A model generated the notes under the pieces. That model saw only the letters and a list, made by a program, of their open reading frames with translations, was not told where the DNA came from and did no database searches. Positions 16,378 through 24,734 of a DNA stretch of 64,000 bases are shown one piece after another (the stretch's first letter is position 1; the number at the start of each line of letters is the position of its first letter). Location: NCBI GenBank assembly GCA_963728545.1, contig CAVSKO010000002.1, positions 1,116,001 through 1,180,000 of the forward strand, in the 5' to 3' direction. The stretch is from DASUNP01 sp963728545 (GTDB lineage Bacteria; Acidobacteriota; Blastocatellia; UBA7656). The translations under genes and the position numbers were made by a program.

Positions 16378-17994
16378 TCACGCCGTCGGCAATGGGTCTG
16401 GCATTCGTGTCTCGCCTAAGACTGTGCTGCGATAAGCCGGTACGGTTTCAACCATAATGCCAAACACATCGTCGGGCGACAGCCACAGCGTCCCGTCTCC
16501 GCTTTCATAAAGCAGGGATGCAAAGACTTCCCACAGCGGCAGAATATCACCGCCCGGCTCCACTGCCTTACCCGCGAGTTGAACGCGGCCCTGATAATTT
16601 GTGTAAGTGCCGCTCTCTTCCGACCACGCCGTTACGGGCAGCAACGCGCTTGCGCCTGCCAGCCAATCGGCCTTGTGCGCCGCCAGGACTACGGAATACT
16701 CAAGCGCGCCGATCAATTCCGCGATGCGCGCTTCCCGCTCGGCGTCTTCCGGTCGGCTGACGAGCGGTTTGTAATAAACGATCACCCCGGCTTTGATATG
16801 ACCTGCGCGCGCCGCCGTTATAGCGCCATCGATTCCGCCCAGTTCCTTGCTCATCAAGCCGAGATTGATCGCGCCCATAGAATTCGGGTGCTTATCGGTG
16901 TGGCGCAATATCTCGTCCTCTTTTTCAGTGACTTTCCGGTCTTCGGAATCGAGCCGGAACTCGAATTGGGCCGCGCCGACCTGTTCTCCCAGATAACGCT
17001 TGAACAGAAAGAGCGCTTCGTTAGTGGCCGACGGCGACGCAACCCCGATAATGGAATTGCCCCCGCTTGCCGAGGCGATCTCTTTCAATCGGGAGTTCAC
17101 CGAAGCGATGGCCTCTTTCCAGGTGACCGGCGCCTGCATCCCGTCGCGCCCTTTCGTCAGCGGACGAGATATTCGCTCGCCCGCTCCTAGCTCGTGAAAA
17201 CTCATTCGCCCTTCATCGCACAGCCAGCTCCGATTGACTTCCGGGTTGCGGCGCGGCAGCAATCTAAAGATCGTTCCGTCTCGATGATCGATCCTCATAT
17301 TGCATCCGGTAGAGCAGCCGCCGCACACAGTGTCCGTGCTGTTCAGAAACCAGACGCGGCACTTGAAGCGGAAATCTTTCGACGTGAGCGCGCCGACGGG
17401 GCAGATGTCTACGACGTTGCCGGAGTAAGGGTTTTCCAGCGGTTTATCGTCAAAAGTGCCTATCGCCGTGTGATCGCCGCGACCGAAAAACTGCATCTCG
17501 CCGGTGTGCGTGACGTGATCGAAGAACCTTATGCAGCGCGAGCAGAGCACGCACCTTTCCTGATCCAATACGACCATATCCCCCAGGTCGATCACCTTGC
17601 GCTTGCGGACTTTCATCTCAAGCGGTATCTCGCTGGTGTGCAGCCCGTAAACCATGTAGTAGTCTTGCAAGCGGCATTCGCCCGCCTGATCGCAGACGGG
17701 GCAATCTACCGGGTGATTGACCAGAAGGAATTCAAGCACGCCGCGCACAGATTGCTTAACGCGGTCGGTGTTCGTTCGTACCACCATGCCTTCCGTGGCA
17801 ACCGTCGTGCAAGAAGTCGGCAGCTTCGGCATCTTTTCGACTTCGACCAGGCACATACGGCAGTTACCGTCAATCGGCAAATCCGGGTGATAACAATAAT
17901 GCGGTATCTCTATCCCGGCGGCCATCGCGGCCTGTATGATAGTCTGGCCTTCTTTCGCTTCGATCTCTTGTCCGTTTACCGTGAATTTTGGCAT
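16378..17994 (-). CDS. nuoG: NADH-quinone oxidoreductase subunit G, short form
   Basis: The 538-residue subunit carries the [2Fe-2S] ligands C34, C45, C48 and C62, the HPVDCPVCDQAGEC motif of N5, CVLCSRC with a distal C for N4, and the CGGCSTGC plus distal C set of cluster N7. The molybdopterin-like domain after about residue 255 is only some 280 residues, so the protein is much shorter than the usual 780-900. It still ends with a plausible folded segment (LLPVTAWSEESGTYTNYQGRVQ). It lies 28 bases behind nuoF. Electron wiring through N5 and N4 should be intact. Confidence 0.93.
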   Translation of the reverse strand: MPKFTVNGQEIEAKEGQTIIQAAMAAGIEIPHYCYHPDLPIDGNCRMCLVEVEKMPKLPTSCTTVATEGMVVRTNTDRVKQSVRGVLEFLLVNHPVDCPVCDQAGECRLQDYYMVYGLHTSEIPLEMKVRKRKVIDLGDMVVLDQERCVLCSRCIRFFDHVTHTGEMQFFGRGDHTAIGTFDDKPLENPYSGNVVDICPVGALTSKDFRFKCRVWFLNSTDTVCGGCSTGCNMRIDHRDGTIFRLLPRRNPEVNRSWLCDEGRMSFHELGAGERISRPLTKGRDGMQAPVTWKEAIASVNSRLKEIASASGGNSIIGVASPSATNEALFLFKRYLGEQVGAAQFEFRLDSEDRKVTEKEDEILRHTDKHPNSMGAINLGLMSKELGGIDGAITAARAGHIKAGVIVYYKPLVSRPEDAEREARIAELIGALEYSVVLAAHKADWLAGASALLPVTAWSEESGTYTNYQGRVQLAGKAVEPGGDILPLWEVFASLLYESGDGTLWLSPDDVFGIMVETVPAYRSTVLGETRMPDPLPTA

Positions 17995-18022
17995 CGCCTG
18001 ATTTCCAAAGTTTATTCATCCA

Positions 18023-19264
18023 CTAAGAACACATCGCTTCAAATTCGCTGCGAAATTTTGTGACGAAACTGCGAATCGGCATGACGTCGGCGTCCGCGAG
18101 CGGGCAGATGGTCTTGCCTTCCATCATATCCGCGATCTTCAAAAGCAGGTCAACGTCCGCGCGCTTGCCTTTGCCCGCAACTATGTTGCGCAGAATCTTT
18201 GCGGCCCAGCCAGTCCCCTCGCGGCACGGCGTACACTGGCCGCAAGATTCGTGGCCGTAAAAATCGGCTATGACAGAGAGCACCTCGGGCATTTTTACGC
18301 TGTCGTCCAACACGATCATCCCGCCCGACCCTAACATCGATCCGGCTTTGAGCAGCGATTCATAATCGAGCAACGCGCCTTCGCACTCAGCCGCCGTCAA
18401 CACCGGCACGCTTGAGCCACCGGGAATAACCGCTTTCAACTTCCGCCCGTCAGGTATTCCGCCCGCTTCGTTGTTTATAAAATCGAGCAGGGGGTAACCC
18501 AGATCGACTTCGTAGACGCCCGGTTTGTTTACGTGACCAGACACGGAAAAAAGCTTCGTCCCTTTGCTCTTCTCAGTCCCTATAGCGGCATGAGCGGCGG
18601 CGCCGTTCAGGATGATCCAGGGCAGCACGCAAAGCGTCTCGACGTTGTTGACCACGGTCGGGCATCCGAGAAAACCGTGAGTGGCGGGGAACGGCGGCTT
18701 GATGCGCGGATAGCCCCGGTTGCCTTCGAGCGATTCGATCAGCGATGTCTCTTCGCCGCAAATGTACGCGCCCTGCCCCAGGTGCAGGTAGAGGTCGAGC
18801 GCGAAATCTTTGCCCATTATCGAAGGACCAAGTATCCCCGCTTCATATGCTTCATCAAGCGCGCGCTGTAAAATGTGCGCGATGAATTCATACTCGCCGC
18901 GAAGGTAGATGTACGAGAGATGGCTGTTCAGCGCCAGGCAGGCGATTGCCATACCTTCGATGAGAAGGTGCGGGTCGCGCTCCATCAGTATGCGATCTTT
19001 GAACGTGCCGGGCTCGCTCTCGTCGGCGTTGCACAACAGGTAAGTCGGCTTGCCCGTGTTGCGCGGCACAAAACTCCACTTCATTCCGGTCGGAAAACCG
19101 GCGCCGCCGCGACCGCGAAGGCCGCTCGTCTTTACCTCTTCGATAATGGCGGACGGCTCCATGGCGAGCGCTTTTTCGAGGGCTTTGTAGCCCCCGCGCT
19201 CGCGGTACACGTTTATGTTAGTCTGGTCCGGCTTATCTGTGTTTATAAGAAGTATCTTAGTCAT
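18023..19264 (-). CDS. nuoF: NADH-quinone oxidoreductase subunit F
   Basis: The 413-residue subunit binds NADH and FMN and carries cluster N3. The FMN/NADH site appears as GLRGRGGAGFPTG and the NAD loop as NADESEPGTFKDR. The [4Fe-4S] ligands are ESCGQCTPCREG with the distal Cys in KTICPLAD. Length and order match the family. Its start overlaps the end of nuoE by 8 bases, so translation is probably coupled. Confidence 0.96.
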   Translation of the reverse strand: MTKILLINTDKPDQTNINVYRERGGYKALEKALAMEPSAIIEEVKTSGLRGRGGAGFPTGMKWSFVPRNTGKPTYLLCNADESEPGTFKDRILMERDPHLLIEGMAIACLALNSHLSYIYLRGEYEFIAHILQRALDEAYEAGILGPSIMGKDFALDLYLHLGQGAYICGEETSLIESLEGNRGYPRIKPPFPATHGFLGCPTVVNNVETLCVLPWIILNGAAAHAAIGTEKSKGTKLFSVSGHVNKPGVYEVDLGYPLLDFINNEAGGIPDGRKLKAVIPGGSSVPVLTAAECEGALLDYESLLKAGSMLGSGGMIVLDDSVKMPEVLSVIADFYGHESCGQCTPCREGTGWAAKILRNIVAGKGKRADVDLLLKIADMMEGKTICPLADADVMPIRSFVTKFRSEFEAMCS

Positions 19265-19733
19265 TCGCCAGTTTCTCGATTATTTCGGCTATGCTTGCGG
19301 GCGTCAGGTTTTCAAAGTAACGATCCCCGACCTGCATAGCGGGCGCGGTCCCGCAAGAGCCGAGACATTCCGTCAGGTTCCAACTGAATTTCCCGTCGGG
19401 CGTTATCTCGTTGATATCGACTTTCAGCTGTTGCTTGATTTCGTCAACGCAAGGGTAGGTTCCCTTCAGCCAGCATGTAACGTTGCGGCAAATCTCCAGG
19501 TGATATTTGCCCACGGGCTTTTTGTGCAGCATCGTGTAGAAGCTCGCCACGCTCAACACGTCTGATGGCGGATAGCCCATCAGCTCTCCGACATACTCGG
19601 CCACTTCCTGAGAAATCCATCCGAACTCGCGCTGCGCCAGCGTCAGCACCGGCAACAGCGCAGCCCGCTTCGCAGGATAGTGGGTCAGGATTTCATTGTA
19701 GCGCCGCATCGCTTCTTCGCTGAATTGGATCAT
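19257..19733 (-). CDS. nuoE: NADH-quinone oxidoreductase subunit E
   Basis: The 158-residue thioredoxin-like subunit holds the [2Fe-2S] cluster N1a. The ligands are the two Cys of EICRNVTCW and the pair in ECLGSCG. It forms the NADH-oxidising module with NuoF. Its start codon overlaps the stop of nuoBCD (19730-19733) and its end overlaps nuoF, the pattern of one operon. Confidence 0.95.
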   Translation of the reverse strand: MIQFSEEAMRRYNEILTHYPAKRAALLPVLTLAQREFGWISQEVAEYVGELMGYPPSDVLSVASFYTMLHKKPVGKYHLEICRNVTCWLKGTYPCVDEIKQQLKVDINEITPDGKFSWNLTECLGSCGTAPAMQVGDRYFENLTPASIAEIIEKLAND

Positions 19734-22049
19734 CGGTCAAGCTCTCCCGCGACTATGTTGAAGCTCCCAAGCGCCGCGACGGCGTCGGCTAAAAGCGAGC
19801 CTTCGATCAGCTTCGGATATGAAGAGAATATGGGGAAGCACGGGCCGCGCGCGTGACAGCGCCAGGGTCGCATCGAGCCGTCAGAGACGATGTAAAACCC
19901 CATCTCGCCGTTCCCGCCTTCCGTGTAGCCGTAGACTTCACCCGGAGGCGTCTGTATGCCGTGCATCACCAGTTTGAAGTGGTTCATCAGGTCTTCGATG
20001 TTCGTATAGACGCCGAGTTTTGGCGGAAGCGTGATGCGCCGGTCATCAACTTGATACGGCCCTTCGGGCAAGTTGTCGAGCGCCTGGTGAATGATGCGGA
20101 GGCTCTGTCGCATCTCTTCCATGCGCACGAGGTAGCGGTCATACATATCGCCGCGATTACCTATCGGCACTTCGAAATCAAAATCCTCATAACTTGAATA
20201 TGGATGATTCTGTCGTATGTCGTAAGCGACGCCAGCCGCGCGCAGCATCGGCCCGGTGATGCCCCAATCGATCGCGTCCTTGCCGCTTATCTCCGTCACG
20301 CCCACCGCGCGCTGCTTGAACAGGCGGTTGTTCGTGTTGAGCTTGTGCACATCATCAATATATCTCGGCAAACGCTTTAGCACTTCACGGCAGCGCGGGA
20401 TAAAATCTTTCGGCAAATCCGAATGCAGCCCGCCCACGCGAACGTAGCTGACCATCATGCGCACGCCCGCGGTCATCTCAAGCAAATCGTAAATCTCTTC
20501 GCGCGGCTCGAACGTGTACCAGAAGTTTGTTATCGCGCCGAGGTCGACAAGGTTAGTGCCTATGCAGACCATGTGGTCCATTATGCGCGAAAGCTCCCCG
20601 AGAATTATGCGAATGTATTGAACGCGCTTTGGGACTTCGATCCCTAAGAGTTTTTCGACCGCGCAGGCATAACCGACGTTGTTGAGAAACGACGACATGT
20701 AATTGAGACGGTCGGTGTAAGGGATGACCTGGTTCCACTGGTGAGTTTCGGCCATCTTCTCGAAGCAGCGATGAAGGTAGCCGATCTCGACATCCGCGTC
20801 AGTGATCTTTTCGCCGTCCAGGCGACAGACGATTCTGAGCGTCCCATGCGTTGCCGGGTGCGAAGGGCCTACGTTGATGATCGTAGGCTCGCCGCTCAAA
20901 CGGTCCGCCACTTCGTCTTCGCTCCATTCGGTCTGATACTCTATCGGCAGTTTGTAGTCGCGAGATAGCGGCGTCCGCCCCCCCGGATCGTGGTCTTTTC
21001 TGAGCGGGTGCCCGACGAACTCTTCGTGACAGAGTATGCGGCGAAGGTCAGGGTGATTGCGGAAGCGTATGCCGAACATGTCGTACGTTTCCCGCTCCCA
21101 CCAGTTGGCCGTCTTCCAGACCGACGACACGGAATCAACTTCCGGAGCCGATTCCGTGACAGGCACCTTCAGCCTGACTCTGTGGCCGTGGTCTATCGAG
21201 TAGAGGTGATAAACTACGTTGAACCGATCTTCGCGCTTTACTTCCGGGTAGCCTAGATTATCAAGTCCCGTGATGGAGCTTAGCAGGTCGAACTTCGTTG
21301 CGGGGTCTTCTTTGAGCGTGCGGCAGATTTCCGTGATCCGTTCCGGCCTTAAAGTAATAGCCAGGTCGCCGCGAAAATCGTTCACGTCCAACACGTCGTC
21401 TTTGAACGCTTCGGCGATTGCGGCGACAATCGGGTTTTGCGGGGCCGCAGGCTCTCGCGTGATCTGCACCAGCCGGACTGCTTCTTGGGCTTGCTGGTCG
21501 GCTATCAACATAGTCTTTGGCGCGCTCTCGGTGATCTCTTTTTTCATACGCTCGCGCAAATCCTGGCGAGCGTCGGCGTTAACTAGAGACTCTTTCTCAA
21601 TCAACTTTTGGATCATCAGGACCGCCTGCAACACGGCTTCTGGCGACGGCGGGCAGCCGGGGATGTAGACGTCCACGGGGATGATCTCGTCAATGCCCTG
21701 CATCACGTGATATGCGCGATAGAACCCGCCCGACGTGGCGCAAGCGCCCATCGAGATGACCCATTTCGGCTCTGGCATCTGCTCGTAAATTCGCTTGAGT
21801 ACCGGCCCCATCTTGTTGAACGATTGTCCCCATAACCATCAGCAGATCGGACTGGCGAGGGGAGAACCTCACGACCTCTGCGCCGAACCTGGAGAGGTCG
21901 TAGTGCGCCGATACTACGGACATAAACTCGATGGCGCAGCAGGCGGTTCCGAACGGCATCGGCCACAGAGAGTTCTTTCGCGCCCAGTTCGCGACTTCGC
22001 TCACTTTGGTGGTGAGGAAGCTTTCGCCAACGGCTGTTTCAGTTACCAT
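19730..22049 (-). CDS. nuoBCD: Fused NADH-quinone oxidoreductase subunits B/C/D, frameshifted
   Basis: Three subunits are joined: NuoB (PFGTACCAIEF, then GACATSGG and IPGCPPSPE for cluster N2), NuoC (about 230-380, ending GHPLRKDHDPGG) and the 49-kDa NuoD (from INVGPSHPATHGTLRIV to IVAGELDR), 772 residues in all. The start at 22049 has AGGAAGAGG upstream. The NuoB part is split: the frame from 22049 runs into unrelated sequence, and the next frame continues from MGPVLKRIYEQMPEPKW. Removing one A at 21819-21820 restores VMGTIV-NKMGPVLK. A subunit this conserved is unlikely to be dead, so a sequence error is likely. Confidence 0.9.
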
Positions 22050-22274
22050 TATTTATCCTCTTCCTGGTACCCCGCGCGAGATAGAAAAGCGTGATTAAAG
22101 CCGGTTTAAACCTCATTATGAAGCTTCTCTAAAAATCTTATCGTCGTCTCACACGGGAGTCAAATTAACGTTCTGTAAAGGCGCGGAACCGGATACGGCT
22201 GATGAATTTCTACGGCTAAGGTCATGACAAAAATCTGTCAATGATGACAGGGTGATGCAAAGTTTGAATCTACA

Positions 22275-22293
22275 GACAAGGCCCCGCCTTGTC
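22275..22293. terminator. Small hairpin between yjbQ and nuoBCD
   Basis: GACAAGGC (22275-22282) pairs with GCCTTGTC (22286-22293) around a CCC loop. It lies 28 bases beyond the end of yjbQ and upstream of nuoBCD. No T-tract follows on either side, so termination is only a suggestion. Confidence 0.35.
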
Positions 22294-22320
22294 AACGATT
22301 AGGTACTCGAATCATGGCTG

Positions 22321-22722
22321 TTACAAAGTCAGAGCCGTCACCACAATCTCGCGCTCGCGCGGGCCGTTCGCTTCCACGAGTAAAACTCGCTGCCAAGTGC
22401 CCAGGTGAAGCCTGCCGTTTCGAACCGGGATCGTGAGGCTTGCTCCGATTATAGAAGAGATCATGTGATCGGGCGCGTGCGATGGGTCGTGGCCGTGACG
22501 GAAGTTAATCCTTGGGATTATTTTCTCAAGCGTCTCCATCAAATCTTCGTCCGTGCCTTCGATTGCCTCGCCCGTCGTAAGCCCGGCTGTCGTGTGTGTG
22601 ACGAAAAGATTGCACAAGCCGTTGTCGATTTTTGCTTGAGCGAGCCATCGCTCAATCTCGCCCGTTATATCTATGACTTCTTTGTCGCGGCGCGTTCGGA
22701 TAGCAATAGTCGTTGTCGGCAT
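22321..22722 (-). CDS. yjbQ: YjbQ-family (UPF0047) protein
   Basis: The start is the ATG at 22722 (MPTTTIAIRTRRDKEVIDIT), giving 133 residues, the usual family size; the longer frame runs into the upstream gene. Family hallmarks are FVTHTTAGLTTGE, the HGHDPSHAPDHM stretch with conserved histidines, and the GTWQRVLLVEANGPRERE end. Members form trimers and some have thiamine-phosphate synthase activity in vitro; the physiological role is unclear. It follows the OsmC-like gene with a short overlap (start inside the last codons). Confidence 0.9.
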   Translation of the reverse strand: MPTTTIAIRTRRDKEVIDITGEIERWLAQAKIDNGLCNLFVTHTTAGLTTGEAIEGTDEDLMETLEKIIPRINFRHGHDPSHAPDHMISSIIGASLTIPVRNGRLHLGTWQRVLLVEANGPREREIVVTALTL

Positions 22723-22726
22723 AGTT

Positions 22727-23146
22727 TCAATCCGTAAAGTCTTTGATCGATACTCCGTTGGTAAGGGTCTTATGCACAGGGCAACGCTTTGCGATTTCAA
22801 ACAACTGCGCTTTCTGTTCTTCGGAAAGCGGCCCGGTGAGCGAGATGTATCGCTCGATGCGCCCTATCTTCCCTTCTTTCGTTTTACAATCCTCGCAATC
22901 TTCGGCGTGAATGCGCGTGTGACGCAAAGAGACCTCGACCTTCTCTAAAGGCCACTCTTTGCGGCGCGCGTACATCTGTAGAGTCATCGACGTGCAGGCC
23001 CCCAGAGCGGCAAGCAATAGAGAATACGGGTCGGGGCCGGACTCGCTCCCGCCGACTTCGCGAGGCTCGTCCGAATAAAATTTATGCGAGCCTGCGGTTA
23101 TTTCCTGCTTTAAGTATCCAACCGAAGTGACAATGACCTCAGCCAT
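22727..23146 (-). CDS. OsmC/Ohr-family peroxiredoxin-like protein
   Basis: The 139-residue protein has the OsmC fold with two conserved cysteines, in ALGACTSMTLQMYA and in AKRCPVHKTLTNG, which in the family reduce organic hydroperoxides. An extra CEDC motif in the middle (HAEDCEDCKTKEG) is unlike Ohr and typical of the YhfA-like branch. GGAGGG precedes the ATG. It is 18 bases behind rarA and just ahead of yjbQ; all three may be cotranscribed. Confidence 0.87.
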   Translation of the reverse strand: MAEVIVTSVGYLKQEITAGSHKFYSDEPREVGGSESGPDPYSLLLAALGACTSMTLQMYARRKEWPLEKVEVSLRHTRIHAEDCEDCKTKEGKIGRIERYISLTGPLSEEQKAQLFEIAKRCPVHKTLTNGVSIKDFTD

Positions 23147-23164
23147 AAGTATCCCTCCTTCCTG

Positions 23165-24516
23165 TTATCGTGAGAGAACTTTATCACGTTTGCTCGGCTT
23201 GTAATACTTTCGCCCACGTAATCCTTCGGGCAAGCATTCCATCTCTTCGGCGCGGCCTGATTCAAATATATGAGCGTACTGATACCCCTGGCCGTAACCT
23301 ATCTGCTTCATCAGCGAAGTCGCCGCGTTGCGCAAGTGCAGCGGCACGGGTTGCCGCTCGGTTTCGAGAGCATCTTTTTGGGCAGCGATGTAAGCTTCGA
23401 TTACGCCATTCGATTTCGGCGCGAGCGACAGGTAAAGAGCTGCTTGCGTCAATGCGAGCTTGGCTTCCGGCAGACCCACGAAGTGCGTTGCCTGCATCGC
23501 CGCGACCGCCTGCGTAAGCGCCTGCGGGTCTGCAATGCCTATGTCTTCGGACGCGAGAATGACCATTCGCCTGGCGACATACATCGGGTCTTCTCCGGCT
23601 TCGAGCATCCGCGCGAGCCAGTAGACCGCCGCGTCGGCGTCCGAGTTGCGTATAGATTTTATAAAAGCCGAGATCAGGTTGAAATGCTCTTCTCCGGCTT
23701 TGTCATAACGGATGGCGGCTCGCTGCATAGCTTCGCGAAGCACTTCGGGCGTGAGCGTCTTTGCGCCCGTCTCGTCCGCTTCTGCAACCGACGCGGCCAG
23801 CTCAAGCGTATTCAGCGCGACGCGCGCATCGCCCGATGCGTAAGCGGCTATTGAGCCAAGATCTCATCCAACGCAACGACGCGCTCGCCGCCCAGACCTC
23901 GGTCTGTGTCTTGAAGCGCCGTCTTCATAATCGCGACAAGGTGCTCAGTCGTGAGCGGGTCGAGCACAAAGACTTTTGAACGGGAGAGCAGCGCGGAGTT
24001 AACTTCAAATGAAGGGTTTTCCGTAGTCGCTCCGATCAGGATTATAGTGCCGTTCTCGACATATGGAAGAAAGGCATCTTGCTGAGCTTTGTTGAAGCGG
24101 TGAATCTCGTCGATGAAGACCAGCGTGCGGTGGCTCGACTGCTGACGGTACTCTTCGGCCTCGACCATAACTTCGCGCACCTCGCGTATCCCCGAAGTTA
24201 CGGCGCTGAATTGCACGAAGTTGGCTTCGGTCGCGTCTGCAATGATGCGCGCAAGCGTGGTCTTGCCCGTGCCGGGCGGCCCCCACAATATGATCAATTG
24301 CAAGCGGTCTTCTTCGATCATCCTGCGGAGCGCGCGCGCAGGCCCTACGATCTTTTCCTGGCCTACGAATTCATTAAGAGTGCGAGGCCGCATGCGGTCC
24401 GCGAGCGGTCGCGCGCCGACGGCCTCGGCGGCCAACCGCTCATCTTCCGGTTCTTCAAACAATCCTCCCGTTTTTTGGTGGCGGGCCTTGATAGTTGCTT
24501 TCTTGAGTCTTGGCAT
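23165..24516 (-). CDS. rarA: RarA/MgsA replication-recombination AAA ATPase, frameshifted
   Basis: The first part has Walker A (WGPPGTGKTTLAR), Walker B (LVFIDEIHRFNKAQQDAF) and sensor 1 (IGATTENPSFEV). The second part has the C-terminal tetramerisation domain (ISAFIKSIRNSDADAAVYWLARM, SEDIGIADP, YAHIFESG). An AGGAGG precedes the ATG at 24516. The frame stops at 23848, while the in-frame continuation IAAYASGDARVALNTLE is one base away. Adding one T to the TT at 23851-23852 on the plus strand joins both into 450 residues, the usual length. RarA acts at stalled replication forks. Confidence 0.9.
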
Positions 24517-24734
24517 TTCGGCCTCCTAAAAAAAATAGTAAAGCCTGGAACGCGCGCCATGCAATGACCTGCGAGGCAATCGAAAGCCCTTGCTTTTTAT
24601 TGACATGAAAGGCTTAAAACGGCTAGAATCTGATTCGTTGACAAGCATTCCTCTCCTTTGTTAACCTTTTTCTTTACTCTAGTAAGAGTATCGGCCTCTG
24701 TCTGTATATAATATAGTTGTGGAGATAGCTTATC

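Noticed and set aside
17194..18063. 289-residue plus-strand frame opposite nuoG
   Set aside because: It mirrors the nuoG coding sequence, whose cluster motifs are unmistakable.
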